A stretch of DNA of 58,183 nucleotides from Bradyrhizobium macuxiense (lineage in GTDB: Bacteria > Pseudomonadota > Alphaproteobacteria > Rhizobiales > Xanthobacteraceae), in the NCBI RefSeq assembly GCF_001542415.1, contig NZ_LNCU01000098.1, positions 28,324 through 86,506 on the forward strand, given 5' to 3'. Position 1 is the first letter of the stretch. Every line of letters begins with the position of its first letter. Positions 33,401 through 41,967 of this stretch are shown here, in pieces. Under the pieces are notes generated by a model, which worked only from the letters and a program-made list of their open reading frames with translations, searched no databases and was not told where the DNA came from. Position numbers and translations under genes: made by a program.

Positions 33401-34558
33401 TCACACGAACGGCGGGAAGATGTCGGGTCGTTTGGGCAGCAGCCGCCGAAAATACCGCCGTCCTTCGGCCGAGACGGCATTGCTGCCGGCAAAGAAGTCA
33501 TCCGGCATACGACGCGTTTTGCCCGCCACACGCGTCAACGGCACGAATTGAGGTGTGGTGTGGTGGCCGTCATAATGCAGCACCACCGAGCCGCTGCCGC
33601 CCAAGGCGCTTTGCACGGAAAATGCGCCAGCGTCGAAAGCCTCCTTGCGGTCGGTTTCGTCGATCACGCCGACATATCCGCGCGGCAAATAGCCCAGCGT
33701 ATCGACGCGCGCCCTCGCCTTGGGAAAACGCGATTTCAGCGCTTTCTGGATCTCGATACCAAGATCGCCGCCGGTCAATTGCAGATTGCCATGGGCGTCG
33801 TGCTCGACCGCCTCGCCTGCCAGCGCCTCGGCGAGGGGCCGTCCCATCTCGTCCTGCACGCCCTCGGACATCGAAACGATACAGCGGCCCAAGCGGGCAT
33901 AAACTGCATCGACCTCGTCGAGGAACTGGGCAACCGTGAACGGCTTTTCCGGCGTGTAGATAAGATGTGGGGCATCGTCGGACGATTGCTGCCAGCCTGC
34001 GGCAGCTGCAGTGAGAAATCCAGCATGGCGGCCCATGACGATGGCGACATAGATGCCGGGCATAGCGCGAAAATCGAGATCAACGCTGACAAGGGCATTG
34101 GCGACAAAAGCGGCGGCCGAGATGAAGCCGGGGACGTGATCGTTCTCCATCAGATCGTTATCGATGGTCTTGGGTGCATGCACGAAATGGCAGGGACTGT
34201 TTGACTGTTGACGCAGCAATTCGAGCGTTCCCGCCGTGTCATTGCCGCCGATATAGACAAAGGCACGGGCGTCGAGCCGACTCAGCGCCGCGAGGATCGC
34301 AGAGCATGCGCCGGAATCTGGCTTGTCGCGGGTCGAGCCGAGCGCCGAATTGGGCGTATTGCCGAGGCGGCGCAAATCCGCTTCGGGGATGGCGGTGAGA
34401 TCGACGACATTGCCAACCGTCAGGCCGCGCACGCCGTGGCGGGCGCCGAGAATACGCGACGACGGATCATGCTTGCGCGCGGCGAGGATGGCGCCGCAGA
34501 GCGTCTGGTTGATCACGGCGGTGGGGCCGCCGCCCTGGGCGATGACTATCGATGGCAT
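33401..34558 (-). CDS. 6-phosphofructokinase, probably PPi-dependent
   Basis: A 385-residue enzyme, start ATG 34558 with GGAGGATCC upstream. It has GGGPTAVINQTLCGAI (phosphate loop), IGGNDTAGT and PKTIDNDL (catalytic TIDND), FRAMPGIYVAIVMGRHAGFLTAAAA and ARVDTLGYLPRGY. In this family an Asp after the GG-x pair and a Lys before TIDND (both present here, GGND and PKTIDND) mark use of pyrophosphate, whereas ATP enzymes have Gly at both. It would make fructose 1,6-bisphosphate reversibly from PPi. Many Bradyrhizobium lack ATP-PFK and use the Entner-Doudoroff route, so a PPi enzyme is notable. Monocistronic. Confidence 0.9.
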   Translation of the reverse strand: MPSIVIAQGGGPTAVINQTLCGAILAARKHDPSSRILGARHGVRGLTVGNVVDLTAIPEADLRRLGNTPNSALGSTRDKPDSGACSAILAALSRLDARAFVYIGGNDTAGTLELLRQQSNSPCHFVHAPKTIDNDLMENDHVPGFISAAAFVANALVSVDLDFRAMPGIYVAIVMGRHAGFLTAAAAGWQQSSDDAPHLIYTPEKPFTVAQFLDEVDAVYARLGRCIVSMSEGVQDEMGRPLAEALAGEAVEHDAHGNLQLTGGDLGIEIQKALKSRFPKARARVDTLGYLPRGYVGVIDETDRKEAFDAGAFSVQSALGGSGSVVLHYDGHHTTPQFVPLTRVAGKTRRMPDDFFAGSNAVSAEGRRYFRRLLPKRPDIFPPFV

Positions 34559-34694
34559 GGATCCTCCATGACTTGCTTCTTGCTCTTCGACCCGCGGATT
34601 GTGAGAGCTAATTGAAGCGAAGATTGGCCAATTCTGCAGCGAGCTGTGCGGCCTACAGCGAATGGATCTTTCGATCAGCGTCCGCCCAACCGTG

Positions 34695-34874
34695 CTAAAG
34701 GTCTGGCTTAGCAATGTCCGCCTTGCGCCGATAGCGCTCGAACCGTAATCCTCCTTTGAGTTGAGCCTCGGCAAGACCGGCTGCGACAATCGCCAGCCTG
34801 CCAAGCAGGTCGATCACCTCCGAAAGTACCTTCTGCTTGCCGTAACGGACGTTAAGGTTCGATACATCAAGCAT
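34695..34874 (-). pseudogene. livF N-terminal fragment joined to unrelated tail
   Basis: ATG 34874 starts MLDVSNLNVRYGKQKVL, the N-terminus of a branched-chain amino-acid ABC ATPase (LivF type). The Walker A region never appears. After ~17 residues the frame runs into a different sequence ending FERYRRKADIAKPDL. The start overlaps the livG fragment stop (ATGCTTGA), preserving the original operon junction. The 59-residue product cannot be an ATPase. Confidence 0.65.
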
Positions 34875-35200
34875 GCTTCTTGCTCAGATAGGCCGTCGCA
34901 ACGGCTTCGTCGGCGAGGACATCGATGGTCTTTTCGGAGGCAATGACAGCACCATGATGGAGCGCGATCGAACGGTCCGCGAGCCTCCCCAGGAATCCAA
35001 CCTTGTGATCAACTATACACAGCGTCACATCGTGCGATTTGAGATCCCGGAGAGCCGCGTCGAGATTAGCGATCTCGTCGTGACCAAGACCCGAGGCCGG
35101 CTCATCAAGCAGCAGGAGTTCACAAAGCATGCCCATCGCAACGCCGAGCATCTTCTCATTGCCATAGGAAAGTGCCCCACCGTTGCATAAAGGATGAATG
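34867..35200 (-). pseudogene. livG C-terminal fragment
   Basis: Minus-strand residues SYGNEKMLGVAMGML, ELLLLDEPASGLGHDEIANL, VTLCIVDHKVGFLGRLADRS and IALHHGAVIASE match the second half of a Liv-type ABC ATPase (Walker B LLLLDEP, D-loop SGLG, switch His in DHKV). A stop codon and frame changes interrupt the sequence upstream of 35190, and the Walker A half is lost. Confidence 0.8.
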
Positions 35201-36013
35201 GCTCACCGCTTGCCCGCCCTGCGCTACTCGCGACATCAGCATCGCGATTGCGGTGCACTCATCGGGTGCCGCCTCCGTCGCTGTCCAGATCGCATCGCGG
35301 CACTCGTCTAGCAGAATGGCAACCTGCATGAGGAAGGGCTGAGTGATGGTTGGAGTGCCATTGGAACCTATTGGCAAGAGCCGTCTTCGTCCAACCAAGC
35401 AGCGCTCCGCTGCTTTCTCAGCGACGTTAAGAACTTGTTAACCAACGCAGCCTAGCCTGTGGTTACTTTTTGGTTAAGAGCCGATTGCCTCGCGGTCGTT
35501 CCAGGAGAGCAGCCGATGCCGATTGAGGCGCTGACATACGTCGCAGTTCGGGCCCTGCTGACGATCTCAGCGGGCGTGCCCAATCACCTGCCAAACGGCT
35601 CCGGTTGCCGCGCTCGCTTGCGAAGGACGGCAAAGTCCTGGTGAGCGTTCATCTCGCTGAACTGCCCACGAGGTGGTCGTCAGGCAGACAACATCGTCCA
35701 ACCAGAGGAAAAGATCGAGGCGCTGCAGGCGGAAATTGTGCAGCTCGAATCGAGGGCAACCGGTCACCGCACAGATTTCGAGCATGAACGCGGGTGCGCA
35801 GAGTGCCTGGCCTGCAGGCAACCGTAGAGACTATGGCCGCTACAGAAGCGACGGCGCGGCTTGAGGGCGAGGTGGCGGCTCTACGGAGCGATGGCTGAGT
35901 TGGCACCTCGATTGTCAGCAACAGACAAGCTGCACTAGACGCATATCGCAAGGCTCATAGGTAGCAATCTAGGCCCGCGATTCCAGCTTGTCGGATCAAT
36001 CGTGAGGTGCAAA
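35201..36013. other. Decayed intergenic, one coiled-coil remnant
   Basis: Apart from the remnant at 35705-35898 I recognise no gene. Upstream of ~35400 the minus strand probably contains scrambled sequence of the livG fragment. Confidence 0.45.
35705..35898 (+). pseudogene. Coiled-coil protein fragment, frameshifted
   Basis: Frame one reads EEKIEALQAEIVQLESRATG, then HRTDFEHER, to a stop near 35826. The neighbouring frame continues LQATVETMAATEATARLEGE, then VAALRSDG, ending at 35898. Joined, they give the heptad coiled coil with the MAA-x-x-A-T-A-R-L-E-G-E-x-A-A-L-R end common in short rhizobial proteins, often beside mobile DNA. The break lies near 35807-35815. Confidence 0.55.
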
Positions 36014-37093
36014 GTGGCGAACATCACCGACATTCGCGAGATGAAAGCGCGCATTGTTGTGTTTGGCGTCGGCGGCGCCGGGGGCAATGCCGTCAACAAC
36101 ATGATCGCCGCCGGCCTGGAAGGCGTCGACTTCGTCGTCGCCAATACCGACGCCCAAGCGCTCGCCATGTCGAAAGCCGAGCGCCTCATCCAGTTGGGCA
36201 CAAAGGTGACCGAAGGGCTTGGCGCCGGCTCGAACTCCGAGGTGGGGCGAGCTGCGGCCGAAGAGGCAATTCAAGCGATTCAGCATCACTTGACCGGAGC
36301 ACACATGGTGTTCGTTACTGCTGGCATGGGCGGCGGTACCGGCACTGGGGCAGCACCCGTCATAGCCAGGATCGCACGTGAGCTTGGCATCCTCACCATC
36401 GGTGTCGTCAGCAAGCCCTTCCACTTCGAAGGCCAGCGTCGTATGCGCCTTGCCGAAGCAGGCATCGCGAAACTGTTGGAGGCGGTTGACACCCTGTTGA
36501 TTATCCCAAACCAGAACCTGTTCCGGGTGGCTAACGAGAAAACGACATTCACCGATGCCTTCGCCATGGCCGATCAAGTGCTTTACTCAGGTGTCGCCTG
36601 CATCAGTGATCTTATAGTCAAAGAAGGCCTGATCAATCTCGATTTTGCCGACATTCTCTCTGTCATGCGCGAGAAGGGCAAGGCCATGATGGGCAGAGGC
36701 GAGGCTTCTGGCGAAAAACGCGTGCTCGCTGCTGCTGTGGCGGCGATTTCCAATCCATTGATCGAGGATCCCTCGATCAAGCGCGCCAGTGGCCTCATAA
36801 TCTCAATCACCGGCGGCAAGGACCTGACCTTGTTCGAGGTCGACGAAGCCGCTACCCGCATTCGCGAAGGGGCCGACCCGGACGCCAACATCATCGTCGG
36901 CGCCACTTTCGATGAACGCCTAGAAGGTCTTGTCCGTGTCTCGGTGGTGGCGACCGGCATCGATCATCTGGGCCCGGCGAATAAATCGATGGCTGAGACA
37001 AGCATCGTCCAAATACCAAATGATTCGAGCGTGCGATTTGATGCACCGATGTTGAATCTACCGAGGATGCAGCAAGCGGTTCAGGCTCCATGA
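36014..37093 (+). CDS. ftsZ2: FtsZ-family protein lacking the C-terminal tail (FtsZ2-like)
   Basis: A 359-residue FtsZ homologue. GTG 36014 is preceded by GAGGTGCAAA; an in-frame GTG at 36002 is possible. GTP-binding features are intact: IVVFGVGGAGGNAVNNMIAA, DFVVANTDAQAL, the tubulin signature GGGTGTGAAP, and the T7 synergy loop GLINLDFADI with the catalytic Asp. The GTPase body ends with the usual ISITGGKDLTLFEVDEAATRIR. The long linker and C-terminal peptide that bind FtsA and other division proteins are missing (normal rhizobial FtsZ is ~550-600 residues). The short FtsZ2 of other rhizobia has this form. No ftsA, ftsQ or ddl nearby. Confidence 0.9.
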   Translation: MANITDIREMKARIVVFGVGGAGGNAVNNMIAAGLEGVDFVVANTDAQALAMSKAERLIQLGTKVTEGLGAGSNSEVGRAAAEEAIQAIQHHLTGAHMVFVTAGMGGGTGTGAAPVIARIARELGILTIGVVSKPFHFEGQRRMRLAEAGIAKLLEAVDTLLIIPNQNLFRVANEKTTFTDAFAMADQVLYSGVACISDLIVKEGLINLDFADILSVMREKGKAMMGRGEASGEKRVLAAAVAAISNPLIEDPSIKRASGLIISITGGKDLTLFEVDEAATRIREGADPDANIIVGATFDERLEGLVRVSVVATGIDHLGPANKSMAETSIVQIPNDSSVRFDAPMLNLPRMQQAVQAP

Positions 37094-37791
37094 TTCTGGC
37101 CAAGCTGAGGTGCGTGAGTTTCGCGCGCATCGACAACCGACTGCAGGAGCAGCTCGGAATCAAGCTATCCGATGCGAGCCGTCGTTTTGGTAACGGCAGT
37201 CTTTGCCATGCTACGCTTCGGAGCCGCCCGGCCCCCTGGAAGCCGATGGCGGGTCCAATTGACGACCGGTCATATCGCCCCAACACCATCGCCGCCTCCG
37301 GCCTGCACGAGGATCAGACCGGACGTTTGGCATGGGGGCGAAGGTGCACCGGCTGGGCACATTCCCGCCGGTCGCCGTCTCGCAAAACTTGCAATTGGAT
37401 GCAGGCTTACCCGCGAGCTAATCCCACCACGAACCACTATTCAAAATCCGTTATGGCGCCGATCCATCGCCCAATGCCTCGACCGTCAGAAAACACGAGT
37501 CATCTCTAAGCCGTCGCCACTGCCATCTGACCCAGCCCGACTCTTTCCTCGCTGTCCTTGCTGAGATGCAAGGCACAGGCGCTTTCGGTGGCATTTTCGT
37601 GCTTTACCTGACCGAAGCGATACCATTGGCCAACGCCAGACTGATGGTTCTATCGCTTGCGGCACTGATTGGAACCGCTCCGCTTCGAACTGCCTCATGT
37701 CGGCGAATTCTCGATGTCGCTACGCAGGAACATCTTGATTTCTGATTATCGGAACTGCTATGACAGTTCAGGGATTCGGAGAGGATGAGCC
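37094..37791. other. Intergenic; S24 promoter region at right end
   Basis: I see no supported gene. A 59-codon open frame from ATG 37566 with two hydrophobic stretches (GAFGGIFVLYLTEAIPLANA) lacks a ribosome site. The last 60 bases contain the operator and promoter of the S24 gene. Confidence 0.5.
37735..37764 (+). promoter_or_regulatory. S24 repressor promoter with internal operator
   Basis: TTGATT (37735-37740) as -35 and TATGAC (37759-37764) as -10 are 18 bases apart. TTCTGATTATCGGAA (37740-37754), a dyad TTC-YGAT-x-ATCGGAA, fills the spacer, as expected for steric repression of the gene starting at 37792. Confidence 0.55.
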
Positions 37792-38430
37792 ATGCTTGAC
37801 GTGAAAATGATCGAACGCGGACTTGAGAGGACGGGCAAGAGCAAGGGGGGCCTTGCCGAAGCGATGGGCGTGCGGGCCGGTGCGGTGTCCGAAATTCTAT
37901 CGGGAATACGGCTGATCAAGGCGGCGGAGATCCCCCTGATTGTCGAGTATCTTGAGCTGAACGCGGTGCCGATCATGGGGCGGATCGGCGCCGGCGCCTC
38001 GATCGAGCCGGATTACGAGCAGGTGCCGCCGGAAGGTCTCGGCGACGTCGAACTTCCGTTCCCCCTTGCGGAGGAGACCATCGCCTTCGAAGTATCGGGC
38101 GATTCCATGCTGCCAAAATATGAGAATGGCGACGTGATCGTGGTCTATCGCGAGCAGCGTCATCCGTTGTCGAGTTTCTACGGCGAAGAGGCCGCAGTCC
38201 GGCTGAAGACCGGTGAGCGCTACCTCAAGACTGTGGAGCGCGGCAGCTCGTCCGGCGTCGTCAACCTGACCAGCTTCAATGCCAAGCCGATCAACGGCGT
38301 CAGGCTCGAATGGATCGGCGAGATTTGTGTCACCCTGCCGCGCGGCCAGATCGCAAGGATGCGGGGCAAGACGGCAACAAAGGGCCGCAAGGCGACCAAG
38401 GCCTCCGGCGGACGGTCGTCCGACAAGTAG
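37792..38430 (+). CDS. S24-family (LexA/CI-like) repressor with XRE N-terminus
   Basis: A 212-residue protein, ATG 37792 with GGAGAGG upstream. Residues 1-45 are a XRE-like helix-turn-helix (GGLAEAMGVRAGAVSEILSG). From ~62 on is an S24 peptidase domain: cleavage-region GRIGAGA, the serine motif FEVSGDSMLPKYENGDVIVV (Ser of SGDSM) and Lys in KTGERYLKTV. Such repressors cleave themselves on RecA activation or other signal and release their operators. Palindromic 15-mers in its own promoter and in the promoter of the gene at 38550 are the likely targets. It lies outside any prophage I can recognise, so it may be a domesticated switch. Confidence 0.88.
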   Translation: MLDVKMIERGLERTGKSKGGLAEAMGVRAGAVSEILSGIRLIKAAEIPLIVEYLELNAVPIMGRIGAGASIEPDYEQVPPEGLGDVELPFPLAEETIAFEVSGDSMLPKYENGDVIVVYREQRHPLSSFYGEEAAVRLKTGERYLKTVERGSSSGVVNLTSFNAKPINGVRLEWIGEICVTLPRGQIARMRGKTATKGRKATKASGGRSSDK

Positions 38431-38494
38431 GAGTGGTCTCCGGAAGGGTGCCTGGCCGATTCTCCTTCGGCTAGGTCAGGGGCGAACCTTCTAA

Positions 38495-38509
38495 TTCCGA
38501 TTATCAGAA
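38495..38509. promoter_or_regulatory. Operator-like dyad upstream of 38550 gene
   Basis: TTCCGATTATCAGAA is nearly the reverse complement of the operator before the S24 gene (TTCTGATTATCGGAA). It lies just upstream of the -35 element at 38516 and may give cooperative repressor binding with the site at 38525. Confidence 0.55.
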
Positions 38510-38515
38510 ATTGCC

Positions 38516-38544
38516 TTGACTTTATTCGGATCATCGGAAATAAT
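38516..38544 (+). promoter_or_regulatory. Strong promoter with internal operator; probable leaderless start
   Basis: TTGACT (38516-38521), a 17-base spacer and AATAAT (38539-38544) fit a sigma-70-type promoter. The third dyad TTCGGATCATCGGAA (38525-38539) fills the spacer. With a start about seven bases after the -10, transcription would begin at or beside ATG 38550. Confidence 0.65.
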
Positions 38545-38549
38545 ACCCG

Positions 38550-38852
38550 ATGACAGTCAAGGTGTCGAACTTCGAACATGCAATATTTCGTCGTGATGAT
38601 GACTATGGCCGCCGCGGACGTGAGGCCATCGTCGATCCCGAAATGACCAGGCGCGAAGTCGTCGCGCGGGTCGCATCAGGGGAATGCTCGAATATCAGCT
38701 TCATCCACGAGATCGCTGGATCCTCTGTTGGGGACATCACGGACGACATCCTTGCCGAGGCTGCCCTTCCCGAGATCGGCTTGACCGGCGCAGACTTGCA
38801 AGCCAATACGCTCGACCATGCCCGCGACCTCCGCAAACACGAACCAGTCTGA
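38550..38852 (+). CDS. Small S24-controlled protein, unknown
   Basis: A 100-residue acidic protein: VKVSNFEHAIFRRDDDYGRR, then ARVASGECSNISFIHEIAGS and EAALPEIGLTGADLQANTLD. No known domain, membrane helix or catalytic motif is visible. No ribosome site precedes ATG 38550, and the predicted promoter places the mRNA start at the ATG, so it is probably translated from a leaderless message. The promoter carries S24-repressor-like operators, so production should rise when the repressor is inactivated. It is the obvious effector candidate of that switch. Confidence 0.65.
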   Translation: MTVKVSNFEHAIFRRDDDYGRRGREAIVDPEMTRREVVARVASGECSNISFIHEIAGSSVGDITDDILAEAALPEIGLTGADLQANTLDHARDLRKHEPV

Positions 38853-39023
38853 CGTCGAAAGCGTTCATGCGACGATTTCGAGAACGTGATTTTCTTCGGA
38901 TTCGGTACCTTGGCCGGAACCGAATTCAGACTACATATGTTCACGCAAAGTCTATTCGGACTGTGCTGAGGTTCCCACTAGATTAGTGATTCCGCTTCTC
39001 CGGCCAGTAGACGTCTGCTTTCA

Positions 39024-40178
39024 ATGAATCCGACAACAAATGCCGAGATCGCGGCACGCAACAGCGATCTCAGAATCGCGCTGCTGCTCGGCATCGCCAA
39101 TTGGTTTCTGTTTCTGGACCACATCCCTCACAACGCGGTCAACGCGCTGACCTTGCGCAACTTCGGCTTCAGCGGTGCGACCGACCTGTTCGTATTCGTC
39201 GGGGGCTACACAGCGACGCTGATCTACGCCGGTATGGCCCTGGAACGCGGATTCCTGGTAGCCGCAACCCGTATCTTCAAGCGCGTGTGGCAGCTCTACG
39301 CGGCCTATATCGTGCTGTTCGTGATCTATGTCGAGTTGATCAGCTATGTCGCGAGCCGGACCGCGGCACCTGAGATCATCAACGAGTTCAACATCACCGG
39401 CTTCATCGATCACTCGATCCGGTCTCTGATCTACGGCCTGCTCCTGCAGGCCACGCCGCTCAATCTTGACGTCCTGCAACTCGTCATTGCCTTGATGGCA
39501 TTCCTGCCCATCGTCCTATTCGGGCTACTGACCCTACCGAACGTGACGCTCGTCGCATCCTTGGCGCTCTATGCGGCAGCCCGTCTGCTTGACTGGAACC
39601 TGACGTCGTATCCGGACGGTCACTGGTACTTCAATCCATTCTGCTGGCAGCTCCTGTTCGTGATGGGCGGCTGGTGCAGCCTTATAAGCAATCGTTATGC
39701 AGACGCGATCCGCGCGATGCAAGCCGTGCCTGCCTTGCGCGCTGCCGCTCTGTTGTATCTCCTGTTCGCGCTGACGATTGTCGCCAGCAGCAGGATTCCG
39801 ATGCTTGCCGAGATGGTCCCCGACTCCTTCGTCAATACATTCCTGCCGAACGAGCAGGAGAACGTCGAGCCATACCGCATCCTGCACTTCCTGGCGTTGA
39901 CGTTCCTGTTCACCCTGTTGGTGCCGCGTGACTGGAGACATCTGCACTCTCACGTCCTGCAACCGATCATCAAATGCGGTGAAGAGTGGCTGGCCGTGTT
40001 CTGCTCGGGCGTATTCCTCTCCTTTGCCGCGCACTTGATCCTGATTACAGGCCCGAATGCACTGACAATGCAGATCGTGGTCAGCATCGCCGGCATCGCG
40101 GCGATGACAGGGGTGGCCTATTACGTCTCTTGGTCAAAGCACCAGGACTACAAGTCGGCCGTCAGGGCGCCGTCCTGA
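39024..40178 (+). CDS. opgC: OpgC-domain membrane protein
   Basis: A 384-residue polytopic protein with 10-11 membrane segments. It has the OpgC_C pattern: IANWFLFLDHIPHNAVNALT near the start, FGFSGATDLFVFVGGYTATL, FKRVWQLYAAYIVLFVIYV, and HWYFNPFCWQLLFVMGGW. OpgC adds succinyl groups to osmoregulated periplasmic glucans; other members may O-acetylate or modify different surface polysaccharides. The conserved D-H-I-P-x-N near residue 32 is present. No opgGH genes are near. It is monocistronic. Confidence 0.88.
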   Translation: MNPTTNAEIAARNSDLRIALLLGIANWFLFLDHIPHNAVNALTLRNFGFSGATDLFVFVGGYTATLIYAGMALERGFLVAATRIFKRVWQLYAAYIVLFVIYVELISYVASRTAAPEIINEFNITGFIDHSIRSLIYGLLLQATPLNLDVLQLVIALMAFLPIVLFGLLTLPNVTLVASLALYAAARLLDWNLTSYPDGHWYFNPFCWQLLFVMGGWCSLISNRYADAIRAMQAVPALRAAALLYLLFALTIVASSRIPMLAEMVPDSFVNTFLPNEQENVEPYRILHFLALTFLFTLLVPRDWRHLHSHVLQPIIKCGEEWLAVFCSGVFLSFAAHLILITGPNALTMQIVVSIAGIAAMTGVAYYVSWSKHQDYKSAVRAPS

Positions 40179-40299
40179 TCACGGATCAGAAACAGCTCGC
40201 CGTCTTTAATCGACGACAAGTGCGCGCTTCAGGCGCTTGTTTACTGGCATGCAGCATGACGTGATCGAGCGCATCGCGACGGGCTGCGTCGGAATCGGA

Positions 40300-40520
40300 C
40301 GCAAAGAGCCGATAGAATTGCGAGCAATGACGGCGGCCCGATCTCGGATACCAATCGCGGCAAGATCTTCGACGCCTTCTTCACCACCCGTCGCGATACG
40401 GGCGGCACCGGAATGGGACTCCCGATCGTACAAGCCGCCATGGTCACCCATGGCGGCTCGATCCGTCTCTTGCCATCCAGCCGAGGCGTGGCCTTCGAGC
40501 TGCAGTTTCCCGCCGTCTGA
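40300..40520 (+). pseudogene. Histidine kinase C-terminal (HATPase) stub
   Basis: In-frame residues SNDGGPISDTNRGKIFDAFF, TTRRDTGGTGMGLPIVQAAM, and VTHGGSIRLL...GVAFELQFPAV match the N/G1/F/G2 boxes of a sensor histidine kinase. The phospho-acceptor domain and start codon are missing; the upstream sequence is unrelated. It ends seven bases before the thiolase stop on the opposite strand. Confidence 0.7.
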
Positions 40521-40526
40521 ACCGGC

Positions 40527-41759
40527 TCAGATCCGCTCGATGATGATGGCCGGCGCCATGCCGCCGGCAGCGCACATCGTGACCAGCCCACGCTTGAGAT
40601 CGCGGCGCTCGAGCTCATCCAGCACCGTCCCGATCAGGATCGAACCGGTCGCACCGATCGGATGGCCGAGCGCGATTGAGCCGCCGTTGACGTTGACCTT
40701 GTCGCGATCGAGCTTGAGGTCGCGGATGTACTTCTCGGCGACCACGGCAAAGGCCTCGTTGATCTCGAACAGGTCGATGTCGTCGAGCGTCAAGCCGGCC
40801 TTGGCCAGCACCTTGCGGGTGGCCGGCACCGGCGCGTTGAGCATCAAGGTCGGCGAGTCCCCCATATTGGCCATCGCGACCACGCGAGCGCGCGGCTTCA
40901 GGCCGTGCTTGCGGGCATAGTCCGGCGACGCGAGCAGGATCGCGGCGGAGCCGTCCACCACACCCGAAGAATTTCCCGCGTGGTGGACAAAGTTGATGTC
41001 GAGATCCGGATGTTTCTCCAGGATCAACTTCCGATAGGTCGTGCCCTTGTCGTCGAGAGCGTAGTCGGCAACGGCCGGGAACGCCGGCTTCAGCCCGGCG
41101 AGGCCTTCCATCGTCGTCTGTGGCCGCGGATACTCTTCGCGGTCGAGGGCCAGCGTGCCATCCTCGCGATAGACCGGAACCAGGCTCTTGTCGAAATGCC
41201 CGCCCTTGATCGCCGCAGCCGCCCGCTTCTGACTCTCGAGACCAAGCGCGTCGACGTCGTGCCGGGTGATCCCTTCCATGGTCGCAATGGCGTCCGCACA
41301 GACGCCCTGATGCGACTGCGGGTGGCGGGCACGCAGGCGAAGGTTCCCGTTGTCCATCATGAATGGCCCCTCGCCGCGGCGGCCTTCCATCGACATCATT
41401 TCCGTGCCGCCGGCGATCACGAGGTCCTCGGAGCCCGCCATGATGGAATTGGCGGCCATGTTGACGCTGGTGATGCCGGAGCCACAGAAGCGATCGAGCG
41501 TGACGCCGCTGGCGCGCACGTCATAGCCGGCATCGAGCGCCGACATGCGGCCGAGGTCGCCGCTCTGCGGACCGCGCTGCGAGCTGGTGCCCCAGACGAT
41601 GTCGTCGACATCGGCGGTGTTGATGCCGGTCCTGTCTGCCAGCGCGCGCAGTACCGCGGCGCCAAGCTGCTGTGGATGAATGCTGGAGAGCGCGCCCTTG
41701 CCGGCCTTGCCGATGCCTCGTGGTGTCCTGCATGCGTCAATGATCAGCGCGTCCGCCAT
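40527..41759 (-). CDS. Acetyl-CoA acetyltransferase / thiolase
   Basis: A 410-residue thiolase, ATG 41759 after AGAGGAAACCACC. The nucleophile Cys92 (LDRFCGSGITSVNMAA) is present, as are the His of NGGSIALGHPIGATG and the general-base Cys of VTMCAAGGMAPA. IDACRTPRGIGKAGKGALSS marks the fatty-acid/steroid-type 3-ketoacyl-CoA thiolase branch. It would split 3-oxoacyl-CoA into acetyl-CoA and a shortened acyl-CoA, the last step of beta-oxidation-type routes. It is divergent from the TRAP operon (208 bases between starts) and probably belongs to the same catabolic island. Confidence 0.92.
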   Translation of the reverse strand: MADALIIDACRTPRGIGKAGKGALSSIHPQQLGAAVLRALADRTGINTADVDDIVWGTSSQRGPQSGDLGRMSALDAGYDVRASGVTLDRFCGSGITSVNMAANSIMAGSEDLVIAGGTEMMSMEGRRGEGPFMMDNGNLRLRARHPQSHQGVCADAIATMEGITRHDVDALGLESQKRAAAAIKGGHFDKSLVPVYREDGTLALDREEYPRPQTTMEGLAGLKPAFPAVADYALDDKGTTYRKLILEKHPDLDINFVHHAGNSSGVVDGSAAILLASPDYARKHGLKPRARVVAMANMGDSPTLMLNAPVPATRKVLAKAGLTLDDIDLFEINEAFAVVAEKYIRDLKLDRDKVNVNGGSIALGHPIGATGSILIGTVLDELERRDLKRGLVTMCAAGGMAPAIIIERI

Positions 41760-41967
41760 GGTGGTTTCCTCTCGGCAATGAATGTTGGTTTGAGGCATTT
41801 GCCGCCGATCCGGGATCAAAGTCAATTCGCGGTGGCGGCCCGTGATGCATGGCGCCCCGCGCTTTCCGGTTGTCCTATCAGCCCTGCTCAGCCGAGCCAT
41901 GCTTGACGCGCAAATTCGTTTATGCGCAGCTACTTAAAACAACAACGTATTCTCAGGGGCGGAAAAT

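Noticed and set aside
37566..37745. 59-codon frame with hydrophobic stretches upstream of the S24 gene
   Set aside because: No ribosome site, no recognisable family, and its end overlaps the S24 promoter.
40237..40920. 227-residue plus-strand frame crossing the thiolase end
   Set aside because: Ser/Pro/Arg-rich antisense shadow; the real content is the kinase stub in another frame and the thiolase on the minus strand.
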